Part shown: positions 1-4,773 of the stretch, piece by piece
Numbering within the stretch: position 1 is the first letter of the stretch
How the letters are laid out: every line of letters starts with the position of its first letter
Source: an uncultured Collinsella sp.
GTDB taxonomy: Bacteria > Actinomycetota > Coriobacteriia > Coriobacteriales > Coriobacteriaceae
Reading direction: 5' to 3'
Length of the DNA stretch: 5,659 nt
Assembly (NCBI GenBank): GCA_900549195.1
Contig: URNK01000117.1
Location: 1 to 5,659, forward strand
Translations under genes and position numbers: made by a program
Notes under the pieces: model-generated
The model's input: only the letters and a program-made list of their open reading frames with translations
What the model was told of the DNA's origin: nothing
Database searches by the model: none

Positions 1-47
1 CTACACGTAAGGAGTCGTCGGCAGCGTCAGATGTGTATAAGAGACAG
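1..47 (+). other. Untrimmed Illumina Nextera P5/i5 adapter (not genomic)
   Basis: The first 47 bases match a Nextera library end piece by piece. Bases 1-6 (CTACAC) are the end of the P5 flow-cell oligo. Bases 7-14 (GTAAGGAG) equal the i5 index sold as S505/N505. Bases 15-28 (TCGTCGGCAGCGTC) are the read-1 part, and bases 29-47 (AGATGTGTATAAGAGACAG) are the 19-base Tn5 mosaic end. The match is by recall of the published adapter, but the order and lengths fit exactly. Real genome sequence therefore starts at base 48, and this contig end is an assembly artefact, not a natural transposon end. Confidence 0.98.
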
Positions 48-61
48 GAGGTCAGCGGAGG

Positions 62-706
62 ATGAGAATCATCGGCGGCGAATGGCGCGGTCGTAAGATC
101 GAGGAGCCCCGTGGTCGCGATGTCACCCGCCCCACGACTGATCGCGTGCGCGAGGCGTGCGCATCTATGGTCATGTCGGCATTCGATTTCGATCTGGACG
201 AGGTCCGTGTGCTGGACGCCTTTGGCGGCTCCGGTGCCCTAGGTATCGAGATGCTCTCTCGTGGGGCCCGCTCGCTCACGACGTTTGAGATCGATCGCAA
301 CGCCGCGCGGCTCATTACCAAGAATATCGAGTCGCTCTGCCGTGACCGTGCGCGTTGGCGCGTGGTAACGGGCGACATGCTGATGAGTGCCTCGCGCGGT
401 CGTGTGCCGGGCGGCCCCTTTGATCTGGTCCTGCTCGACCCGCCGTATGCTTTTGGCGCCGAGCCGGTCGAGGAACTGCTGCAGAATCTGGCTCAGCAGG
501 GTCTGCTTGCGCCTGGCGCTTATGCCCTGTTTGAGCATGCCTCCGCCGATGCGGGCGCGCATCCGGCAGGCTTTGAGACTGTACGTGAGAAGCGCTACGG
601 CATTACCTCGGTCGACCTGCTCCGTTGGGTCGGCGATAGCAAGGACGGCGGCACTGATGCTAACGAAAATGACGAGGCAGTATCCCCGGAGGACGCCCAT
701 GAGTGA
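62..706 (+). CDS. rsmD: 16S rRNA (guanine(966)-N(2))-methyltransferase RsmD
   Basis: RsmD uses S-adenosylmethionine to methylate N2 of G966 in 16S rRNA during 30S subunit assembly in the cytoplasm. The 214-residue product opens with the family start MRIIGGEWRGR and has RPTTDRVREA at 23-32. The SAM-binding motif DAFGGSGALGIEMLSRGA is at 52-69, the acidic FEID after the next strand is at 75-78, and the catalytic DPPY is at 126-129. The usual length is about 185-200, and the excess here is a hydrophilic acidic tail after about residue 190. The start is supported by the family N-terminus and by GAGG at 48-51, ten bases upstream. GGAGG at 57-61 touches the ATG and is too close to serve. The stop overlaps coaD by 8 bases, so the two are co-translated. 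The rsmD-coaD pairing is common in Gram-positives. The upstream neighbour is lost at the adapter junction. Confidence 0.95.
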   Translation: MRIIGGEWRGRKIEEPRGRDVTRPTTDRVREACASMVMSAFDFDLDEVRVLDAFGGSGALGIEMLSRGARSLTTFEIDRNAARLITKNIESLCRDRARWRVVTGDMLMSASRGRVPGGPFDLVLLDPPYAFGAEPVEELLQNLAQQGLLAPGAYALFEHASADAGAHPAGFETVREKRYGITSVDLLRWVGDSKDGGTDANENDEAVSPEDAHE

Positions 707-1196
707 CACTATTAATCGCGTGATCGTCCCGGGCACCTTCGATCCCATCACGTTTGGCCATATCGATGTGATCCGCCGCGCCCGCCGCATCTTTCCCAGC
801 GTGATCGTCGCTGTTGCCGAGTCGCAGGGTAAAAACGGTGTGGGCACCACGTTTATGCTCGATGAGCGCGTGGCGCTGGCCCGCGAGGCGCTCGGTGATA
901 TCGACGGCGTCGAGGTCCTGCCCTTTACCGGCCTCTTGGTCGACTTCGCTCGTGAGCAGGGGGCGGGGGCCGTGGTCAAGGGTCTGCGCGCCATGACCGA
1001 CTTTGAGTATGAGCTGCAGCAGGCCGACCTTAACTATCGCCTGGATAGCGAGCTGGAGTCCATCTTTGTCATGAGTGCGCCGCAGTACGGCTATATCTCG
1101 AGCTCGGTCGTTCGCCAGATCGCCTCGCTCGGCAGTGACGTATCGACGTTTGTCCCGTCCAACGTGGTCGAAGCGCTCAAACATCGCTTTTCGTGA
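699..1196 (+). CDS. coaD: Phosphopantetheine adenylyltransferase (PPAT)
   Basis: CoaD transfers AMP from ATP to 4'-phosphopantetheine to give dephospho-CoA, the penultimate step of CoA synthesis. The product is 165 residues, within the usual 159-165. The nucleotidyltransferase signature GTFDPITFGH is at 12-21, with Thr13 and His21 matching E. coli Thr10 and His18, and Lys45 aligns with Lys42. KGLRAMTDFEYE is at 94-105, where Lys94 replaces the Arg88 of E. coli and B. subtilis. I recall Mycobacterium tuberculosis having the same KGLR, so this is an actinobacterial form and not a defect. The ATP-binding YISSSVVR is at 132-139. The start at 699 is set by GGAGG at 688-692, six bases upstream, and by homology. 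The frame is open upstream to 387 but that part lies inside rsmD. CoA made here is the source of the arm attached to AcpP, encoded further along. Confidence 0.96.
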   Translation: MSDTINRVIVPGTFDPITFGHIDVIRRARRIFPSVIVAVAESQGKNGVGTTFMLDERVALAREALGDIDGVEVLPFTGLLVDFAREQGAGAVVKGLRAMTDFEYELQQADLNYRLDSELESIFVMSAPQYGYISSSVVRQIASLGSDVSTFVPSNVVEALKHRFS

Positions 1197-1218
1197 CGTT
1201 TCTTATTGCCTGGTGGCA

Positions 1219-1229
1219 TGTGGTAAACT
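1219..1229 (+). promoter_or_regulatory. Putative extended -10 promoter for the SepIVA-like/yceD genes
   Basis: The gap between coaD and the next gene contains TGTGGTAAACT. Read as a promoter this gives a TGN extension at 1221-1223 and a -10 hexamer TAAACT at 1224-1229, which matches TATAAT at four of six positions. No good -35 box sits 16-18 bases upstream, so it would act as an extended -10 type. The expected start of transcription is about 1236, leaving a leader of about 30 bases before the gene. The same TGTGGTA heptamer precedes rpmF. Confidence 0.4.
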
Positions 1230-1264
1230 AGCACGATGATATGTTACCTATGAAAGGAGACCGG

Positions 1265-1762
1265 ATGCCGGGCGAGAATTTTCCTGGCGATAGGATCGTC
1301 AGCTTGGTCGATGAGCTCGAAGGGCTGATCGAGGAAGCCAAGCCGCCTTTCGGCAAGAACGCTCAGTTCAAGGTCATCGACGCCGACGTGTTCTTCAACA
1401 TCCTCGACGAGATCCGCATGAGCTATCCCGAGGAGTGGCAGAAGTCCCGCCGTATCCTTAAGGAGCGCGAGGAGCTTATGGCTTCCGCCGCCGCTCAGGC
1501 CGATTCCATCATCGCCGACGCTCAGCAGCAGGCCCTCACCATTGCCGGTGAGCAGGAGATCGTCCGCCTTGCGCAGCAGCAGGCCGACGACATCCGCGAT
1601 CGTGCCCAGCAGTACGAGCGCGAGACGCGTTATGCTGCCGAGGACTACGCAGAGCAGGTCTTTACGCACTTGGAGGAGAACCTCAAGAGCCTGACCGGCA
1701 CCGTTACCCGTTGCCGTCAGCAGCTCAACGAGGGTGCCGCCCAGCAGAATGGTCAGTGGTAA
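1265..1762 (+). CDS. Short SepIVA/DivIVA-like coiled-coil protein (often labelled 'ATPase' or 'ATP synthase subunit B-like')
   Basis: The 165-residue product has no catalytic motif, signal peptide or membrane segment. Residues 11-58 form a compact N-terminal region with two conserved-looking stretches, LVDELEGLIEEAK (14-26) and FFNILDEIRMSYPEEW (43-58). Residues 59-130 are a long Ala/Gln/Glu-rich helix suited to a coiled coil, with repeated QQA units. Residues 131-155 form a final helix ending in a Cys-Arg-Gln-Gln-Leu run. From memory, the N-terminal pattern and the last helix resemble mycobacterial SepIVA (Rv2927c), a DivIVA-type septation factor that also sits beside a DUF177 gene. They also resemble small coiled-coil proteins encoded next to coaD in clostridia. 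The start at 1265 is chosen because AAAGGAGA (1253-1260) lies four bases upstream. In-frame ATGs at 1241 and 1250 lack a ribosome site. The TAA overlaps the next ATG by one base. The gene is certain; a role in division or envelope growth is inferred. Confidence 0.85.
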   Translation: MPGENFPGDRIVSLVDELEGLIEEAKPPFGKNAQFKVIDADVFFNILDEIRMSYPEEWQKSRRILKEREELMASAAAQADSIIADAQQQALTIAGEQEIVRLAQQQADDIRDRAQQYERETRYAAEDYAEQVFTHLEENLKSLTGTVTRCRQQLNEGAAQQNGQW

Positions 1763-2316
1763 TGGCTGAGTTCCCGAGCGTTACCGTCGATCTTTCCGAG
1801 CAGCTCGAGTTTCCTGGAGATTCGTATCCGCTGACCGGTAAGGTCGATGTCGCCACCTACACGGTGGGCGAGAAGGAGTACCAGCTACAGGACGGCATCG
1901 ACTACGACGTTGTCTTTACCAATGCCGGTACCGGTGTCTTGCTCACGGGCATGGTTCGCGCGCACGCCACCGGCGAGTGCGACCGTTGCCTGGAGCCCGC
2001 CTCGTTTGATATCGCCGGCGAGATCGAGGAGTTTTATCTCTTTGAGGTGCCCGAGGATCCCGAGGCCTACGAGGACGGCTACGAGCTCCTGGGTGAGGAC
2101 CGTATCGTCGATCTGGGTGAGCCCATCAATGACGCGGTCGTTATGGACACGCCGTTTGTGGTGCTCTGCAAGCCCGATTGCCGCGGTCTGTGCCCCACTT
2201 GTGGTTGCAATCTCAACGTCGAGCAATGCGATTGCGCCGCCCAGGCAGAGGCAGAATGGGCCGCTGCCACGGAAAATCCATTTGCAGCATTGAAGAATCT
2301 CAAGCTTGATGAGTAA
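1762..2316 (+). CDS. yceD: DUF177 / YceD family protein (23S rRNA accumulation protein)
   Basis: YceD/DUF177 proteins are needed for normal 23S rRNA accumulation in E. coli and chloroplasts; the mechanism is not settled. The 184-residue product has an N-terminal beta-rich half and a conserved GECDRCLEP at 71-79. A highly acidic middle lies at about 87-124. A C-terminal cysteine cluster includes Cys136, Cys140, Cys144, Cys147, Cys149, Cys156 and Cys158, in the family pattern CKPDCRGLCPTCG (136-148), and probably binds zinc. It ends in the common NPFAALKNLK-type tail. The ATG at 1762 shares its A with the TAA of the preceding gene and has no clear Shine-Dalgarno, so translation is probably coupled. 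Upstream in-frame codons from 1711 lie inside the previous gene. The next gene is rpmF, the classic DUF177-rpmF pairing, which supports a ribosome large-subunit role. Confidence 0.9.
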   Translation: MAEFPSVTVDLSEQLEFPGDSYPLTGKVDVATYTVGEKEYQLQDGIDYDVVFTNAGTGVLLTGMVRAHATGECDRCLEPASFDIAGEIEEFYLFEVPEDPEAYEDGYELLGEDRIVDLGEPINDAVVMDTPFVVLCKPDCRGLCPTCGCNLNVEQCDCAAQAEAEWAAATENPFAALKNLKLDE

Positions 2317-2319
2317 AAC

Positions 2320-2330
2320 TGTGGTAGTAT
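2320..2330 (+). promoter_or_regulatory. Putative extended -10 promoter for rpmF
   Basis: TGTGGTAGTAT lies just after the yceD stop. The -10 hexamer would be TAGTAT (2325-2330), four of six matches to TATAAT, with a TGN extension at 2322-2324. No convincing -35 box is visible at normal spacing. Transcription would start near 2337, giving a leader of about 44 bases to the rpmF ATG. rpmF could thus be transcribed apart from, as well as with, yceD. It shares TGTGGTA with the box at 1219. Confidence 0.45.
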
Positions 2331-2380
2331 CGCTACTTGCGCGTAATCGCCACACTGGATAGTTCATAAGGAAGGTCACT

Positions 2381-2560
2381 ATGCCCGTACCTAAACAAAA
2401 GCAGGGTCGTATCCGCACTCACACCCGTCGTTCCGCCAACATGAAGATCTCGGCTGCGGCTCAGTCCACGTGCCCCCGTTGCGGTGCTGTCAAGCTTCCG
2501 CACCACGTGTGCCCCAGCTGCGGTTTCTACAAGGACCGCGAGGTTATCGTTACCGAGTAA
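2381..2560 (+). CDS. rpmF: 50S ribosomal protein L32 (bL32), zinc-ribbon form
   Basis: bL32 is a small structural protein of the large ribosomal subunit. The 59-residue product starts MPVPKQKQGRIRTHTRRSAN, close to the family's basic start MAVPK(R/K)K. It carries two CxxC pairs, Cys31-Cys34 and Cys44-Cys47, forming a zinc ribbon, and continues as CGFYKDREVI. It is the zinc-binding (C+) form and not a cysteine-less paralogue of the kind used under zinc starvation. The ribosome site AAGGAAGG (2368-2375) is five bases before the ATG. The gene follows yceD, its usual partner, and is closed by a strong terminator, so its message can end here even though plsX follows. Length and motifs are all normal. 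Confidence 0.97.
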   Translation: MPVPKQKQGRIRTHTRRSANMKISAAAQSTCPRCGAVKLPHHVCPSCGFYKDREVIVTE

Positions 2561-2569
2561 CGGTATACT
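2548..2569 (+). promoter_or_regulatory. Small inverted repeat over the rpmF stop, followed by a -10-like TATACT
   Basis: CGTTAC (2548-2553) and GTAACG (2557-2562) form a perfect six-base inverted repeat with a CGA loop across the rpmF stop codon. It runs directly into GGTATACT, whose TATACT (2564-2569) matches TATAAT at five of six positions. As a promoter it would start a transcript near 2576, about 25 bases before the terminator stem, and would serve plsX only by readthrough. No -35 box is clear. It could be chance, and confidence is low. Confidence 0.25.
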
Positions 2570-2600
2570 CTGGATGCGATGCCGTTCCAAATGGAACCAC

Positions 2601-2630
2601 AATGGCCGGCTCAATGAGTCGGCCATTTTT
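2601..2630 (+). terminator. Rho-independent terminator after rpmF
   Basis: The left arm AATGGCCGGCTC (2601-2612) pairs with GAGTCGGCCATT (2616-2627) over twelve positions, eleven Watson-Crick and one G-U, around an AAT loop. A run of five T (2626-2630) follows. A smaller hairpin, GTTCC (2584-2588) with GGAAC (2593-2597) around AAAT, lies just upstream. The structure sits 40 bases after the rpmF stop and 17 bases before the plsX start, with the plsX ribosome site immediately downstream. It should end most rpmF transcripts while possibly letting some through into plsX. Confidence 0.9.
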
Positions 2631-2647
2631 GTATAAGGAGCATGTAT

Positions 2648-3667
2648 ATGAGTAACGTTCGCGTTTGTGTAGACGTTGTGGGTGGAGACGAGAAGCCGCA
2701 GGTTGTCCTCGACGGTATTGAGGCTGCCCTGGCAGCTGATCAGGATATTGAGGTCCTGGCTGCCGGTCCCGCCGAAATCGTCAATCCCTTTGCCGCCTCC
2801 CATGCGCGCGTCGAGGCCCTGGAGGCACCCGACGTTATCGCCATGGACGACGATCCCATTCGCGCCGTGATGACCAAGCGTAAGTCGTCGATCGTGCTTT
2901 CTTGCCGCGCCATTAAGAAGGGCAACGCGGACGCGTTCTTCTCCGCCGGCTCTACCGGCGCCATGACGGCTGCCGCGACCGCCTACGTCACGCCGTTTCG
3001 ATATATGGCCGAGGGTAAGAAGCAACCGGTGCGTCCGTGCCTGACCAATGCGCTGCCCAATCGTGCCGGCGGTCTGACGGTGCTGTGCGACATGGGTGCC
3101 AACCCCGATGTCGAGGTTGACGATATGGTGCGCTTTGCGCAGATGGGCAGCGCCTATGCGCGCGTCGTCTTGGGCATTGAGCATCCCCGCGTAGGCCTGC
3201 TCGCCAATGGCACCGAGGACGAGAAGGGCTCCAACTTTACCAAGGCCTGTTTCCCTGCTATGAAGGCCGCAGTTCCGGGCTTTGTGGGCAACTGCGAAGG
3301 CACCGACCTCACCTCTGGCAATTTCGATGTCGTTGTTGCCGACGGCATGTCGGGTAATATCGCTCTCAAGGCTACCGAGGGCGCTGCCAAGTTTTTGCTG
3401 CAGGAGCTCAAAGGCGCCTTTATGTCCTCGCTCGGCACCAAGATCGCCGCGCTGCTCATCAAAAAGCAGATGCGCGAGATTAAGGCTAGGCTCTCTGGCG
3501 ATGCCAAGGGCGGCGCCATCCTGCTGGGCCTGCGCGGTGTGGTCTTGATCGGCCATGGCGCTACCTCGGTCGAGGCTGTTAAAAACGGTACGCTCGCGGC
3601 GGCCGAAGCCGTGCGCGCCGGGCTGGTCGAGAATGTCGCCAACTCTATGGACGGTATCGTTTTATAA
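2648..3667 (+). CDS. plsX: Phosphate acyltransferase PlsX (acyl-ACP:phosphate)
   Basis: PlsX converts acyl-ACP and phosphate to acyl-phosphate, which PlsY uses to acylate glycerol-3-phosphate at the membrane in the first step of phospholipid synthesis. The 339-residue length is normal. The N-terminal VDVVGGDEKP (8-17) corresponds to the usual IDAMGGD..P. SAGSTGAM (99-106) stands for the usual SAGNTGA, and LCDMGANPD (146-154) for vLDvGAN.D. ANGTEDEKGS, GNCEGTDL, DVVVADGMSGN and the closing GGAILLGLRG...IGHG (288-304) are all recognisable family blocks. The start at 2648 is preferred over an ATG at 2642, because AAGGAG (2635-2640) is seven bases from 2648 but only one from 2642. A strong terminator lies just upstream and acpP downstream, so it makes and uses the same acyl carrier. 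The variant first motifs look like lineage differences, since every block is in place. Confidence 0.94.
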   Translation: MSNVRVCVDVVGGDEKPQVVLDGIEAALAADQDIEVLAAGPAEIVNPFAASHARVEALEAPDVIAMDDDPIRAVMTKRKSSIVLSCRAIKKGNADAFFSAGSTGAMTAAATAYVTPFRYMAEGKKQPVRPCLTNALPNRAGGLTVLCDMGANPDVEVDDMVRFAQMGSAYARVVLGIEHPRVGLLANGTEDEKGSNFTKACFPAMKAAVPGFVGNCEGTDLTSGNFDVVVADGMSGNIALKATEGAAKFLLQELKGAFMSSLGTKIAALLIKKQMREIKARLSGDAKGGAILLGLRGVVLIGHGATSVEAVKNGTLAAAEAVRAGLVENVANSMDGIVL

Positions 3668-3709
3668 GAGCGAGTTAGAGCGCTGTTATGTGCTTCGCGG
3701 CGCACGTCG

Positions 3710-3720
3710 TGGGGTAGAAT
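3710..3720 (+). promoter_or_regulatory. Putative -10 promoter for acpP-rnc-smc
   Basis: TGGGGTAGAAT lies 43 bases after the plsX stop. TAGAAT (3715-3720) matches the -10 consensus TATAAT at five of six positions. TGGGG precedes it, with the TG one or two bases further out than in a strict extended -10. The best -35 candidate, TGCTTC at 3691-3696, is poor. Transcription would start near 3727, a few bases before the palindrome at 3734. It resembles the boxes before the SepIVA-like gene and rpmF. Confidence 0.4.
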
Positions 3721-3733
3721 CAGAACCGTGTCT

Positions 3734-3755
3734 TGGTACCGCCCGGGCGGTACCA
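3734..3755 (+). promoter_or_regulatory. Perfect 22-base palindrome in the plsX-acpP gap (hairpin, attenuator or operator)
   Basis: The run from TGGTACCGCC to its exact mirror GGCGGTACCA is a gapless 22-base palindrome. As RNA it would form a GC-rich stem of about nine pairs closed by a CCGG loop. It is followed by ATTCTTTTGG, a short, imperfect U tract, so it could act as a weak terminator for plsX. It also lies at about +8 to +29 of a transcript from the putative promoter at 3710, so it could be an attenuator or a protein-binding operator. The right arm TACCA (3751-3755) can instead pair with TGGTA (3762-3766). The plsX-acpP gap of 124 bases holds no gene that I can see. Confidence 0.7.
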
Positions 3756-3791
3756 TTCTTTTGGTATTCATGCACTATGAGAGGAAGCGCT

Positions 3792-4034
3792 ATGGACCGC
3801 TCCGAAATCTTCGACAAGATCGCCGAGGTCGCTGCTGACGTTCTGGGCGTCGATGTTGCCGAAATTAGCGAGGAGACCACCTTTGACGACCTCGATGCCA
3901 ACTCGCTCGAGCGCCTGCAGCTGGTTACGGCTATCGAGGACGAGTTCAACCTCGAGATCGATGACGAGACCCTGCTCTCGCTCAACTCTGTCGCCGACGC
4001 CGTCGACGCTATCGAAGCTGCCAAGGAGGCCTAA
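3792..4034 (+). CDS. acpP: Acyl carrier protein
   Basis: ACP carries growing fatty-acyl chains on a 4'-phosphopantetheine arm and hands them to FabX enzymes and to PlsX. The 80-residue, strongly acidic product has the expected four-helix pattern: IFDKIAEVAADVLGV (6-20), the loop and attachment site at 31-44, helix II running to about 52, and a closing helix at 66-77. The attachment serine is Ser38 in DLDANSLERLQL (33-44). The usual motif is DLGADSLDxVEL, so three positions differ: Asn37 for Asp, Glu40 for Asp and Gln43 for Glu. The start at 3792 has GAGG (3781-3784) seven bases upstream. An in-frame ATG at 3777 would add five residues but lacks a ribosome site. The gap to rnc is three bases, and its last codons hold the rnc ribosome site. 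It is a functional ACP by overall fit; the altered motif is worth checking. Confidence 0.93.
   Translation: MDRSEIFDKIAEVAADVLGVDVAEISEETTFDDLDANSLERLQLVTAIEDEFNLEIDDETLLSLNSVADAVDAIEAAKEA
4023..4029 (+). promoter_or_regulatory. Strong ribosome binding site that fixes the TTG start of rnc
   Basis: AAGGAGG, a full match to the Shine-Dalgarno consensus core, lies inside the last codons of acpP and eight bases before TTG at 4038. No ATG or GTG of the rnc frame lies at this distance, so the unusual start codon is well supported. It suggests rnc is expressed from the acpP message, with a strong site offsetting a weak start codon. Confidence 0.85.
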
Positions 4035-4037
4035 GTC

Positions 4038-4763
4038 TTGGCTTTATCCGACCGACTTACGCGCGCCCAGGAAATCCTGGGCCACGAGTTCAACAATAAG
4101 GTGCTGCTGCGCGCGGCGCTTACGCATCCCTCGGCAGTCGAGGGCCAGCCGGTTTCTGCCAGCTATGAGCGCCTTGAGTTCTTGGGCGATTCCATTTTGG
4201 GCGCTGTGGTCGCACGCTCCCTGTTTGAGTCCTATCCGGAGTTTGACGAGGGCAAGCTCACGCGCTTGAAGGTGTCGCTTGTCTCGGGCGCTACGCTGTC
4301 CGAGGTTTCTCACGAGCTGGGCATCGACGACATCATCATCTTTGGTGCCTCCGAGACCGGTACCGGTGCGCGCGGCCTGCATTCGGCCCTCGAGAACGTC
4401 TACGAGTCGCTCGTGGGAGCGCTGTACCTGGATGCCGGCTGGGATGCCGCGGCGGAGTTCATTCACCGTACGCTTAAGCCGCATTTGGCTTCCGAGCGTG
4501 CCGAGCATCCTGCGAACCCCAAGTCGTTTTTGCAGGAGTGTGTGCAAGCCGACGGTCACGAGCCCCCGGCGTACAAGCTCGTTGGCTCCGAGGGCCCGGC
4601 GCATGCGCCCACCTTTACCGCCGTGGTTTTGATCGATGGTATTCGTCAGGGTCGCGGCTCCGGCTCCTCAAAGAAGGAAGCCGAGGGAGCCGCCGCGCTC
4701 GAAGCGCTCGACCGCATGGGTTACACCACCAACGGCGTGATTCTGAATAAGAAGCACGTGTAA
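4038..4763 (+). CDS. rnc: Ribonuclease III
   Basis: RNase III cuts double-stranded RNA, freeing the 16S and 23S precursors and processing some messages. The 241-residue protein begins at TTG. The endonuclease domain spans about 1-150, with the signature YERLEFLGDSIL at 43-54. Glu44, Glu47, Asp51 and Glu71 align with E. coli Glu38, Glu41, Asp45 and Glu65 at a constant offset of six. By the same offset Glu123 matches Glu117, but Asn120 stands where E. coli has the metal ligand Asp114. The double-stranded-RNA-binding domain spans about 160-226: PKSFLQE (161-167), GPAHAPTF (186-193) and GSGSSKKEAEGAA (207-219). A short tail ends in Lys-Lys-His-Val. It sits three bases after acpP and ten before smc, the common Gram-positive order. 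Function is likely intact, since both domains are complete. Confidence 0.95.
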   Translation: MALSDRLTRAQEILGHEFNNKVLLRAALTHPSAVEGQPVSASYERLEFLGDSILGAVVARSLFESYPEFDEGKLTRLKVSLVSGATLSEVSHELGIDDIIIFGASETGTGARGLHSALENVYESLVGALYLDAGWDAAAEFIHRTLKPHLASERAEHPANPKSFLQECVQADGHEPPAYKLVGSEGPAHAPTFTAVVLIDGIRQGRGSGSSKKEAEGAAALEALDRMGYTTNGVILNKKHV

Positions 4764-4773
4764 GCGAGGAACC

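Noticed and set aside
29..47. 19-base Tn5 mosaic end, as if from a transposon insertion
   Set aside because: It is fused to the Nextera read-1 sequence, an index and P5, so it comes from library preparation, not from a natural element.
48..65. Possible 3' end of an upstream gene (such as recG) reading Glu-Val-Ser-Gly-Gly-stop, overlapping the rsmD ATG as ATGA
   Set aside because: Only five codons of genuine sequence remain after the adapter, too few to identify any gene.
239..1184. Minus-strand open frames opposite rsmD and coaD
   Set aside because: They mirror well-supported genes in a GC-rich genome and show no domain pattern.
2630..2637. TGTATAAG as an extended -10 for plsX
   Set aside because: It overlaps the plsX ribosome site and would start transcription at or inside the start codon, making that ribosome site useless.
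2333..3556. Long open frame of 407 codons on the minus strand over rpmF and plsX
   Set aside because: It is a shadow of GC-rich codon use opposite plsX. It has no recognisable family motif and low-complexity His/Gly/Arg content, and it crosses the terminator and two clear plus-strand genes.
3734..3755. FapR operator controlling plsX/acpP
   Set aside because: The GGTACC core and lipid context recall FapR sites, but the full sequence does not fit the AT-rich FapR consensus and FapR is a Firmicutes regulator. An operator role for another protein remains possible.
3555..3791. Upstream extension of the acpP frame into plsX (up to 79 extra residues)
   Set aside because: It overlaps the plsX end, is unlike any ACP N-terminus, and the ribosome site before 3792 gives a normal 80-residue ACP.
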